Shown: piece by piece, positions 1 to 11,200 of the stretch
Numbering within the stretch: position 1 is the first letter of the stretch
Layout of the letters: every line of letters starts with the position of its first letter
NCBI GenBank assembly: GCA_032622095.1
Contig: CP136063.1
Coordinates: forward strand, 85,665,980-85,729,979
Direction of reading: 5' to 3'
DNA length: 64,000 nt
Source of the DNA: Siphonodentalium dalli
Lineage: Eukaryota; Mollusca; Scaphopoda; Gadilida; Siphonodentaliidae
Notes under the pieces: generated by a model
What the model was told of the DNA's origin: nothing
Database searches by the model: none
What the model saw: the letters and a program-made list of their open reading frames with translations, nothing else
Program-made: the position numbers and the translations under genes

Positions 1-1010
1 TGGAATAGTTGGTCTATAATCATTAGGAGGGCACATGTCCAGGAAAAATGAGCAATCCGTCATCCATGTATGCATCTGTCTGTCTGTCAACAATTTCTGT
101 TTGCACACTCTACAGGTCACCTCTCTCATCTGATCATCATGAAACTTCATATTGATCTTCGGGGTGTCCTCTAGATAGGAGCCATAAAAATTTTCCGAAA
201 TTCGTTAAAAACATGGATGCCATCTCGGATTTCAAATTTGAATCCAACAGCACACCCTGCAGCCCATATTTTTTCGAGAATTGTTTTGAACATTTATATC
301 CATGTTTAGGATTACCTATAGATGGGAGCTATCACATTTGAAAAAGTTTTCGATGAAAAACATGGACGCCATCTTGGATTTTACTCTTTGCATCACTAAA
401 TCCTTTGGCACACTGGACAGTTTAGCTACAGTGTCTTTGACACTTTCATTAAGATCAATGTGTTGGGTCTGGGTTAATGCTTCAATGAGTTTTGAACCCT
501 CCAATTTAAAAAACAGATCATTGAACTTTGAATTTGGTGCATATCAATTTGAAACAATAGTCACCCACATATCAGACAAAGACCAGGATCATGATTCAGC
601 AGTTATAAGTGTTTTGCTAATTTGTGAATCTTTTAAACATTGGGTAATCCTAAACAAATGTTCTTCATCATAATTAGGACAGTAGTCTTAGAGACGGGGT
701 AATTAAGCTCAGCAGTTTCATAGTCCTCACGATTTGCTCTCCCCGACCCCAGAATTTACATCCAAGCTTGCAGCATTTGCTAAAACAAATTGGCTATTAA
801 TTTATTGGAACTTCATTGGAAAACAACCGTGAGTTGATTTCCATTACATTTGTTTGACAGGGAAAGCTAGACATTTTAGTGCTCTGTGGGAGTAGGGTAG
901 GCAGGTGCTAGGGAGTGCATGTTGTGCAGCTGGTGGCACCCACTTTCTTTACTGTCAGGCGAGTGCTAGCATTTTCTTTGGTGGAAAATGCTCCCAGGCC
1001 ATCAACCCTG
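1..1010. other. Non-coding flank or intron with a short repeated motif
   Basis: Presumably upstream intron of the RhoGEF gene. Two related blocks near 190-225 and 335-378 share a motif of the type 'aaaaacatggatgccatctcgg', so this is a degraded repeat. The small open frames on both strands at 302-673 start in this repeat and show no splice-consistent coding sequence. Nothing else was recognised. Confidence 0.4.
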
Positions 1011-1013
1011 TTA

Positions 1014-1051
1014 CAGTAATGCCCTAAATAATCGACTACTTAACCACAGCA
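1014..1051. mobile_element. Family A MITE, left-end fragment
   Basis: Preceded by TA, the sequence runs CAGTAATGCCCTAAATAATC to the 'accacagca' block and then stops abruptly against a different dispersed repeat (1052-1190). Only the left terminal inverted repeat survives. Confidence 0.8.
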
Positions 1052-1190
1052 AATTTCAGAACCTGCCAATGTTTTTTTGCAAAATTTAAAGAAATTACTG
1101 GTCTTTGTGTTGCATATAGTTATGGAAGTCTGCAGACAGTAAACATTTATTTATTGTAGAATGCCAAGGACTACTGGTATTTTGTTAAAT
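1052..1190 (+). repeat. Dispersed repeat G, copy 1
   Basis: About 140 bp similar to 25540-25680 in the same orientation, including 'gaagtctgcagacag' and 'ccaaggactactg'. Copy 2 is the donor of a sequence found inside a MITE at 26042-26208. Origin unknown; no coding potential seen. Confidence 0.6.
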
Positions 1191-1370
1191 CAGAAATTTT
1201 AAGCCAGTGATTATAATTGACCAAGTTCATTTTAATATAAACTGAAGTTATACCAGGTATGTGTAGAGCACACAATTATGCAGACCCTAGGCTTTTAGCT
1301 GAGGACAAATTTATGGCCTAAGCAATTTTTTATCCTAGGCTAATTTCAGCTAATTAACAGGGCTGGGCCA

Positions 1371-1623
1371 TATAAACCCTTTCTTCACTAAACAATCATA
1401 GGAAATGTTCAGATTCTATGTTCAAGAAATGCCCATATGTTGAACTTATTATCTGGACATTTTCCTCCAATGAATAGGAATCCTTCTGCACTTGTATTAG
1501 ATTTTCGTATGTCTATCATCTGCTTTTATTACCTGAACATCCCTCCAAATGAATAATAGACCATTTCAATGTATACTTTTACAACTTAATGGGAGAATCA
1601 ATTTAGTATAGAAAGGGTTAAAG
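1371..1623. mobile_element. Family E TTAA-MITE, copy 1
   Basis: Runs from 'ataaaccctttct' to 'gtatagaaagggttaa', the family E ends, with 'gttcag' and 'gaacttattatctgga' hairpin halves inside. The left TTAA has decayed to ATAA and the central hairpin is imperfect, so this is an older copy. Confidence 0.75.
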
Positions 1624-2481
1624 TGTTAAATATTTGCCAATGTTGTATATAGCGTATAAGATTTTAAATTATACAGTATAAAGTAAAATTTATTATCAGC
1701 CCACTGAACAATTATCAATATCAGTGATTATCAATTACTGATCAATTATGACAGACCCTTGAAAGAGTGGAATAGCCTCAAATTAAATAAAGTGACTCTC
1801 GTTGACGAAATAATTCTTGTTTGTTTATCAATGATTTCTTCAGGGTAAATGAAGGACAATTTGTTAACATTTTTGTGCTCTTCGGACCAAGCCTCAATTT
1901 AGTTTGTCTGACATTTGCAGAACCCCAGAGGGTGAATTGGAATTGTCTGTTATTCATTTGAAGGTCTGTTCATAAATAATGAGCAGACAACAGGTAGACA
2001 AACAGATACTACAAGTGCAGAAGGATTCATATTTATTGGTGCGAAATGTTCAGATAATAAGTTCTAATAAGCTACGGTCATTTGGTGATAGCCGGAGGCA
2101 GAGAGAGAGAGGGAGGAGAAACTAGAAGAACATAGGGGGACAGATGAAGTTGCAAGACGGTGACATTGGTGGGGAGTTTTCAATTATTGGGTTGTCGCAT
2201 GATAAAAATGATGCTCGTCTATAGTAATCTTCATGCGTCAGGTGCCATGGAAGGGGGTCCATCACAACTGGTTATATACATCCGTCAAAAAGTAATTAAA
2301 CAAACACACATAGCTACCAGTGTACATAATCAAAATATGTCGTGGACTATATATCTTCTGTGAGAACAAGAACATATGTCAGCAGCACAACCTGAGTTGT
2401 ATAATCTTATTGAAAATATGTAAATAAAATAAGCTAGGAATTTTATAAGACTTTTTTGCAATGACAGACATTATAATGTTA

Positions 2482-2647
2482 CAGTAATGCTCTAAGTAAT
2501 CGACTCCTTAACCACAGCAGAATTATGGGTAATTTTTCAGCCGAGAGCTTTCCGATGAATGGCAACAAGCCATATTTCCAACTAAATCCTGAAAAATTAC
2601 CCATAATTCTGCTGTGGTTAAGGAGTCGATTACTTAGAGCATTACTG
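2482..2647. mobile_element. Family A TA-flanked palindromic MITE, 166 bp
   Basis: Flanked by TA on both sides, with ends CAGTAATG and CATTACTG. The left arm lost its inner half near 2540, so the right arm is longer. The TA duplication and CAGT ends suggest a Tc1/mariner-type transposase (inference). Confidence 0.9.
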
Positions 2648-4075
2648 TATATCAGGTGCAAATCCTTTTGTAAATTTGAAACAACAAGTCATAAACGGAT
2701 CTCGAACATTTGCAGGATTGATATTTCTTGGCAGTGTCTTCACGGATCTCTACTCACACATGTCCGGGTTCATAAAACATAGTAATCAGCCTGTCACTTT
2801 TACATTATGACACACTCTGTAAAATCTATGACAAGAGGATTAAGTGAAGCATCTACAATGTAGACACAGTGCAATTAATATTGCTTACTTCCTATGATGC
2901 CAAAACTATTAACTGAAATCTCATTGGTCGCCAATGATATTGCATATGAGCAGGAGTCCATTCAGGTTTGAATTTGGTCGCATCCTGGCCAGACCTGTTT
3001 ACTTTCCCGATTTTGGTGGGAGTCCCCTGATTTTGTCTCATTTCTCCTGTGCTCCTGATCGGAAAACGAAATATCCCGATTCAAAAGATATAACCAAAAA
3101 TTAGCAAGCGATAAGCCATGCACGTTATAGTGTTACAAATCAATTAGGAATATATTGCCCATGATTCAAATAGTGACAAAATGTTGACACATCTTCGACT
3201 TTCTTTTGTTTAACATCTTTGAGTAAGTAAATGCGGTCTTCAATGTCCAGACAAGGATTATAATATATCAAACAAGAAGCCTTGCTTTTCAGCCTCTTAA
3301 TATAGTTTTTGTTTCTGCTCATCCCGACTGACTGCTTTAAAAAACTGTAAATTATTATATTGCTGATTTAAACTTTTTGTTTGTTTTTGTGTGGGCGAAA
3401 GTTCTGTTTCTGTCTTGGTGGTATTCCACATTTTGTATACAGAATAACAGAATGCGAATCGAGCGGGCCTCAAACATTACTATCAATATGTACTCTCTTT
3501 AAATTCACCGATGTTGCTGAATATATTTGGTGACAAAATTATCCGAGAGCACCATTTTATAGCGTACAAATATAGTTTTAATCATTGTATTGCCTTGTTC
3601 GAAATAAAACATAATCTGTAAACCGGAAAATCGTAATTGATTCCCCAATGATTCAGTGATTTTAGAGACACTCTGTAAGAAAAAATTATTAAAAAAAGAT
3701 AAAATTGTGAAAGTATACAAGAAAAAATAATAAAAGTTGTTAAAGAATGTAAGAAAAAATTGTAAAAAATGATAAAAATTGTTAAAGAATGTAAGAAAAA
3801 AATTGTTAGGCCAAGCATTCTCTTAGATATGCAAGGCAACCTATGGTCAACTCACATATATCTTACTATAAGAAATATATTCATTGGTTTGGCCTTTTCT
3901 GCACCTGTTTTAGTGTAAAAACAATTTATTTTTTAACATAACATTCAACTTGTTTTGAAGCCAGCCTGGGAAATGCACCCATTGGTCTGAACTTGTTTTT
4001 TCTCTTTTGGTCCCTAAAACATATCCATTAGTTCAGCCTTTTTCTGTTTTGAAACCTGCTAAATACAGTAATGCC

Positions 4076-4254
4076 CTAAGTAATCGACTCCTTAACCACA
4101 GCAGAATTATGGGCAACTTTTCAGGATTTAGTTGGAAATATGGCTTGTTGCCATTCATCAGAAAACTCTCAATGAGCCATATTTCCGACTAAATCCTGAA
4201 AAGTTACCCATAATTATGCTGTGGTTAAGGAGTTGATTATTTAGGGCATTACTG
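4076..4254. mobile_element. Family A TA-flanked MITE, 179 bp
   Basis: Complete termini and TA flanks. The apex of the palindrome is shortened: the left arm ends at 'agaaaactctcaatg' and is followed directly by 'agccatatttccgac'. The arms are otherwise near-perfect complements. Confidence 0.9.
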
Positions 4255-4259
4255 TATAC

Positions 4260-5183
4260 CCATTGGTTTGGCCTTTTATTTTCTTTTTTGATGCCTGAGA
4301 AACTTGCCCATTAGGCCTGGCCTTCTCTCCTCCTGTTGGTCCCACACACTGGGAGGATAATAAGCTCACTGAGAAAGCCATCAAGACTTTTGGCAAATTA
4401 AACCTGGCAGCGAATTGTGTTTGTCTAAGTGGGTGTAGGCAACGGTGCTACAATGTCAACCAGTGCCATATTACCCACAATGCCCTATATAAATGATGCA
4501 ACTGAGCCTCATCTCTCAGTATTGAGTTGAGACAATCGCGGCAGATAATGCCTTGTGAGCTGTCTTTGCATTCCTCTGTCAGATTAGTCTCCAGACAGAC
4601 TTATAGTGATTAAGGTCACATAGAAGGAGCTTCAATAGCATACCTTTAGCCTGATAGCACAGAATATCCCATGTCACATACCATCAACAGTGGAGAATAT
4701 TCATAGGGATCTATGTGGACCGTGGACATTCTTTTGCCTTGTAACCTGCTTGCATTGCTATGAAGAACATGGATTGTGTTTTAACATTGGCCATATTTAG
4801 CCTCCAACATTAGATTAATGTGGACATCTCGGACACAAAGAAGTGGTCTTTCTCAGACAAATGACTTGTTATGTCGCACAGGCGATTGCTGTTTTTGTTA
4901 TTTGATCAACAGGAATGTCAGATATGCCGCCAATGAGAAGGACTCTTTCTTGAAAAATTCTGGTAATAGTGCTGCATGACGTATTTCTTCCAAGTAACCA
5001 ATTTTCTTGGAATTTCACCGTCTTTCAACATTGTTCACATACACATGTTTACTAAGGATTGAAGCTGACTGTACAAGGCTGTGTTTTAACTGCTTTCCAG
5101 ATTTTTTATTCACACACCTAAAACAAATGAAAGTGACGATGAGTTTGAAACTAATGACAGGTTATTTTCATGATTTTCTAAAG
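4260..5183. other. Intron sequence with no recognised feature
   Basis: A mixed-composition stretch upstream of the first supported exon. I see no repeat shared with the rest of the window and no open frame bounded by good splice sites before 5184. Confidence 0.4.
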
Positions 5184-5247
5184 GTTCCTCATAAAGATGG
5201 ACAAGGAGGGACGACGTTGAAAGAATCACAATCAAGAAGCCTGCCAG
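5184..5247 (+). CDS. RhoGEF exon 1 of window (Ser-rich linker)
   Basis: Acceptor 'ttctaaag' and donor 'ccag|gttagt' bound 64 nt reading VPHKDGQGGTTLKESQSRSLP plus one base. The single leftover base fits the 2-nt start of the exon at 10776. A peptide rich in Ser, Lys and Arg fits the linker upstream of the DH domain. The weak pyrimidine tract lowers certainty, and the upstream exon is not identified. Confidence 0.65.
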
Positions 5248-8200
5248 GTTAGTTTATTAGTGAGTTATGAACCCCAATCCTGCAAATAGTGACAGTGTAC
5301 AGTAATGGCTTAACCCTTTACCCAACAGAATGGCCCTGTGCCAATGCATTCTCTTATATATGCGAGTCGACCATAGGTCGCCTCGCATATATAAGAGAAT
5401 GCATTGGCTTAACACATTAAAAATTATAAAATTGTTAAAGAATGTAAGAAAAAATGGTAAAAAGTGTTAAAAAAAGATTTTGTTTAGGCCAATGCATTCT
5501 CTTATATATGCGAGGCGACCTATGGTCGACTCGCATATATAAGAGAATGCATTGGCACAGGGCTAACTGTAACTATCACAATGTGGTCAAGGAGCCGGTT
5601 CCAATGATATCCATATTTGTATGGTTCTATTGAGACAGACCGAAGATATTTTAGGCTGTTGAAGCTTTATTTGGCCGGTTTTGGCCGGTTTGTTGGGTAA
5701 AGGGTTAAATAATCAACTCCTTAACCACAGCAGAATTATGGGTAACTTTTCAGGATTCAGTCGGAAATATGGCTTGTTGCCATTTATCGGAAAGCTCTCA
5801 CTGAGAGCTTTCAAATGAATGGCAACAAGCCATATTTCTGACTATATCCTGAAAAGTTACCCATAATTCTGCTGTGGTTAAGGTGTCAATTATTTAGGGC
5901 TTTACTGTAAACGCAATAGCCATCCATGAACCTACTACTAGGATAACATTAAGGTTCCTTTAATATTAACCCTTTCTATACTAAATACTCGTTGACAAGT
6001 AGTTATCCCTCAGGGATGTTCAGATTATAAGTTCAACATAGTCATTTGTTGAACTTATTATCTGAACATTTCCCACCAATAAATATGACTCCTTCTGTGC
6101 TTATATTAACTGTTGTCTACTTATTTTCCTGAAATCCCATCCAGTTGAATAATAGACCATGACAATGTTCACATTTATAACTGAGTGGGAGAATCCATTT
6201 AGTATAGAAAGGGTTAATAGAGTAAAAAGAAAATAAGTTGCTCATCCCCTAGATTATTTCCAAAGGCGATTTAACCCTTTCATGACTGGAGCTTCCTGAA
6301 TTTTGCGAAAACCATGTGCCAATGCATTCTCTTATTTATGCGAGTCGCCCATAGGGCACCTCGTATATTTAAGAGAATGCATTGGCCTAACAATATTTAC
6401 CTTGACCTTATAAGCCAGAGCATTCTCTTACATATGCAATGCTCACTATGGGTCTTTAATGCTGCACCAGTTATGAAAGTGTTAAATGGAGAGTTTATGA
6501 AAATAACTGTGACAGTCACATTATTTCCTAGATAATGATGCAGAGCTGCTGTTTCCTAAACTGTTATCATTTCCTCAATTGGAAAATCTTGAGAATGTAG
6601 GCGTTTTTGATTGATATTTTTCAAAAATTAGAAAAGTTAATATATCAATTGGAAACTTCTTGTCTGTGATATACAAATATTATTCAGAGATTGTAATTTC
6701 ATCTTGAATTTTTTATTGACTCAAACCACAATTTGGCCTAGAAATGAATGTGATGGGACAGAAATGCTTATTGGGGAGGGTCAAAAGAAACTCGCATGTA
6801 CTCTATTTAGTCTCGTTGTACTACGTTTTGGATAGCCTGGCTCATTATAAGAGTAAGTCACATAAGGTCATATGTCTTAAATATTCACAATGTGCCCCAA
6901 TAGCTATGCATGAACCTCATCCAATGATAATATTAAGGCTTATTCAGTATAGTAAAAAAAATTTACTCATCCCCTAGACATCTCCACAGGCCATTTAAAT
7001 GGGGAGTTAAATAAGTATGACGGCAAATAAGTGTGACAGTCACTGATTGCCTCAGTGACGATTATCACTGCCTAATTTCCTGGGTAATGATGCAGAGCTG
7101 GTGTTTCCTAAAATATGACCATCTAACGTCATTGTGTTTACCCAGCCATGCTGGCCATCCAGAGGTGCGCAAAGTGACACTTGATATATCTGTGTGTCAC
7201 TGTTATGTTAAGAACAAGTTAGAAGTATCCTCAACTATCTACATCAAAAGGATATTATTTGTGAAGGAGCATGCAGGATATACCTATGTGATGATAAAGT
7301 CGTTTGTGATATAACTATTCTTACCTTTAGTCATGGTGAAGCAGGTTCATCAAGTGTTATTCCATGGATATTCTTTATTAGGTACTTGTGGAGATATCTC
7401 TTATACAGGTTTCATATGAGTGCTTGAAAACCTTGAAAGTGCTTGAATTTGACATAACTTCTTCCATGCTTGGAAACCCTTGAAAAAACATGGTTTTGAT
7501 TATGGTCCTTGAAAAGTGCTTGAATAATAGCAATGGGAAGTTTAACTTCTATACATGCCTGTATTTCCTACAGTAATGCCCTAAATAATCGACTTTTTAA
7601 CCACAGCAGAATTATGGGTAACTTTTCAGGATTTAGTCAGAAATATGGATTGTTGCCATTCATCGGAAAGCCATATTTCTGACTAAATCCTGAAAAGTTA
7701 CCCATAATTCTGCTGTGGTTAAGAAGTTGATTACTTAGAGCATTACTCTATGTGATGATAAAGTCGTTTGTGATATAACTATTCTTACCTTTAGTCATGG
7801 TGAAGCAGGTTCATCAAGTGTTATTCCATGGATATTCTTTATTAGGTAGTTAGGGAGATATCTCTTATACAGGGTTCATATGGGTACTTGATATTGAAAA
7901 CCTTGAACATGCTTGAATTTGAAATAACTTCTTCCAGGCTTGGAAACAGGGTCCGCGCTGGACCAAAATTAACTTTTGCCAAATAATTTGCCAAATGAAA
8001 ATATTTTTTGCCAAATTCTTTTCGAATTTGCCAAATGCTATCCCTGATAGTATAATTTTCTCCAACATTGAGTCTTATTTTGTGGTTTATCATACATCAA
8101 TAAACCAATCACCGAACAATAAAATTGTAGAAGGGTTGCTTCATCAGAAGGGCACATTACAAGAGGATTAGCTATGTAAACACCACCACTAAATACGGGT

Positions 8201-11200
8201 AATCCCTCACCCATCAATACTAATGCTATCATATTAACTGCATCTTAATAAAGGTGTTAACTTTTCCTAGCCCATATAAAACACCACTATAATAACATTG
8301 CAAGAGTTTCCTGAAATGAATGGTATTGATTTACCAATGTTTTCAAACTTTCTTGAGGAATTAAAAGTGACTTGCCAAAACTTTTGCCAACTGAAAATAT
8401 TTTTTGCCAAATGCGAATTATTTTTGCCATTGGCAAATTTGGCAAGTGGCAGCGCGATCGAACCCTGCTTGGAACCCCTTGAAACAACATGGTTTTGATT
8501 AGGCATTTTATTTTTTATTTCCCTAATGATGTTTGTCAAAAGAAAAAAAAACAAAACAAAAATTTCTAACTACCAATGGGAATATTAATCCAGACGTACA
8601 AAATAATATATAAATTAGATCAAAAGTTTAAGTTTGCATGAAATATGCAACATAATCAATCCAACAGTGAAGCCTGGCTATGATTATGGTACATTACACT
8701 ACAGACCTAGTAATAGTATGTAAATACACAAGGAAGAAAACTCTCTTGAGTTGAAGTATGTTGATAAAAATGGTGCAACGATCACGCCAGCAGAAACCCC
8801 CCTGTAAAAATTAAACCTATTTTATTTTAGTTTTTTCCTCCCACCTCCCCTACCTTTGGGCTAAAAAAAATCCGTAAACCAAGTAATAAAACATTAAATA
8901 CCTTAGAGTCCTTGAAAAGTGCTTGGAATAATAGCAATGGGAAGTTTAACTTCCATTCATGGCTGTTTTATTTTACTAAGACTAACATTTGGTTTGAAAA
9001 TGTTTTATTTTAAAGTTAATTAATAATTTTGATGAAATGTTGATGAAAAATGCTTACAATGCGTACACAATTGAGTGAGTTAAGTTGATGTAAAAAAATT
9101 AAAATATATGACTATAGAACTTTATCAGCCAAATATATGTTGTAATTATTGTTAAGTGAGGTCCTTAAAAATGTTTGTGGAGTCCTTGAAAAGTCCTGGA
9201 AAAGCAGGGGTGGCACCAGATGAGGTGTCAGTTGGGTCTACAGCCTACCCCCCCCCCCCCCCCCCCCCCCTCAGTGGTCAGCCCGGTAGCTATAGCCCCC
9301 CTGTCGGGCGATCATAGCCCCTGTGTCGGGGAGATCCGGGTGCCACCCCTGTGGAAAAGTCCTTAAATTTGATCATGAACAAAGTATATGAACCCTGCAA
9401 GTTATATAGAATATTTATTAGAAAAAATCCTCATCAGATTTTTGGTCCCAAATACATCTAAAACATATGATTACATCACATTATTACAAATTTTAAACAT
9501 CATTTTCAAATGATTTATTAATCAGATCTCAGGATTTATCGGGATTTTTGAATTCAGTCTCAGAGATCTGATATAAATCTCCTCTTCACCACGCTGTTGT
9601 CTAAAACTTCAGTGAAATGTAACAGTGTCGGGTTTCTATGATAGTAGATACCTTTCATAAAATCACTATTACAATTACTGATAGGATATATTTTCCTAGT
9701 AAGGTGGACACCATCACAACTTTACATACGATGGTTAATTCCCTATTTTGTGATGATGGTATTATGGGTTTTAAAGGAGTTATGGCCCTTTTTTGAAAAA
9801 CAATTCACTCTTTAAAAAAAGGCTCTTGAACATTTTCGTCTATATAATGAGGTTTATATCATTCTTGTTGATAATATCCATGAAGAATTATCAGCGGTGC
9901 CATGATGATCAACCCTTCCTTAAATTTGTTGCTTCCTTTGGGGAACATCAGATACCCATTGACATGGTTTAACCATTTCATGACTGGAGCTGCGCTGGTG
10001 CAGCATTACAGATCATTTGCCAGTGCCATATCTAATGCGAATCTCCCTATTTGACCCATAAATTCCAATAATTTGTGTTATTATGTACATTTGTCTATAA
10101 TAGTATATAACAGTATACTCTATAAATTCAACATCAAAACTCTAAATTATGATTCCGATCATCATAATATACTATCAAAAGGATGGGTTGAACATCTGCC
10201 AATCATGATCGGCCTCTCGTTCATAACAAGCTTATCCTTGGAATCCCCCCCAACTCATTTCCTATATGACATGACCTGGCTTTCCTTCCTCCAAATCATG
10301 TGATACTTCACATCAGATGTATTTCTGTAGCAAAATCATACTAGACACCTCAGAAGTCACACTGCCGTTGATCACATGATTCTATGCACATTAATATGAC
10401 CGTATCCTGTGTAATATACGCATGCCACACAGGCTTTTGCATAAAACCGGTTTATCTTAGCTTTCCAATTCATATTATTTCTCAAAACTAAGCTGGTCAT
10501 CTATTCATAGACAATACCTAAATTTATTAACCAATACAGTGGATTATACTCTTATTTAACGCTCTATTTTCTTTAAATTACAATCTGCTGAAACTTAACC
10601 CAGCAAACGGTAATAATTATGTTTATTGTAATTAGTTTGATGTTAACTCTTATTCTCTGAGATAACACGTGGATGTATTGTTAATTGTTTTTTTTATTAT
10701 TATAATTCATATTTATAAATTATTGATCTTTTTATGTTTTGAGATAATAAAATCTGATAAATTTTCTTTTTCTAGTCCCGGGGAGCAGTAGCAGTAGCAT
10801 GTCCTCTGCGTCATTCAAAGCGGAACGGTCAGCGTCTGAACCAGAGAGACCCCAGGTGAGTTAATAAAGGGAATTAATATATAAAATTTATTGTTAACCC
10901 TTTCTTTACTAAATACTCATTGATGAGTAGTTACCTTAGGAAATGTTCAGATAATAAGTTCAATAAGCGGCCATAGTGTTGAACTTATTATCTAAACATT
11001 TCCCACCAATGTATACAAATTCATCTGTCATCTGCTCACTTTGACTGAAGACCCCTCCTGATGAATAATAGACCGTTCTAATGTATACGTTTATAACTGT
11101 TGGGAGAATCCATTCAGTAATGAAAGGGTTACTATCATCTGAGTAGTAAAGCAGTGTTGTAGTGGTCTTTTTAACCCTTTCAGTGCCAAGAGCTCTTTCC

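Larger units (their letters stand above)
5310..5708. mobile_element. Family B TTAA-MITE, copy 1 (nested in A)
   Basis: TTAA at 5310-5313 and 5705-5708 flanks ends CCCTTTACCCAACA and TGTTGGGTAAAGGG. Two 69-nt perfect hairpins lie inside (5340-5408 and 5488-5556). A TTAA duplication with CCC ends suggests piggyBac-type mobilisation (inference). Confidence 0.9.
5300..5907. mobile_element. Family A MITE interrupted by family B
   Basis: TA-flanked CAGTAATGG starts at 5300 and resumes at 5709 with 'ataatcaactcc', running to 'tttactg'. A family B element sits at the TTAA formed by the left terminus. Without the insert the copy is a standard palindromic element of about 215 bp. Confidence 0.88.
5908..7110 (+). 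repeat. Local tandem duplication with filled and empty MITE sites
   Basis: Sequence around 5908-5965, 6218-6270 and 6486-6570 is repeated at about 6893-7110. Shared anchors are 'catgaacct', 'actcatcccctaga', 'gtgacagtcac' and 'taatgatgcagagctg'. Copy 1 carries MITEs E (5966-6217) and C (6271-6485); copy 2 lacks both. Confidence 0.75.
7749..8975 (+). repeat. Duplicated block L, copy 2, interrupted
   Basis: Matches 7288-7566 at 7749-7946, 8468-8500 and about 8905-8970. Gaps are a hAT-like element (7947-8467) and an unidentified insert (about 8502-8903). Confidence 0.7.

Noticed and set aside
302-673. Open frames of 123 codons (+) and 62 codons (-) at the window start
   Set aside because: They overlap a degraded repeat present twice and lack splice sites or family similarity.
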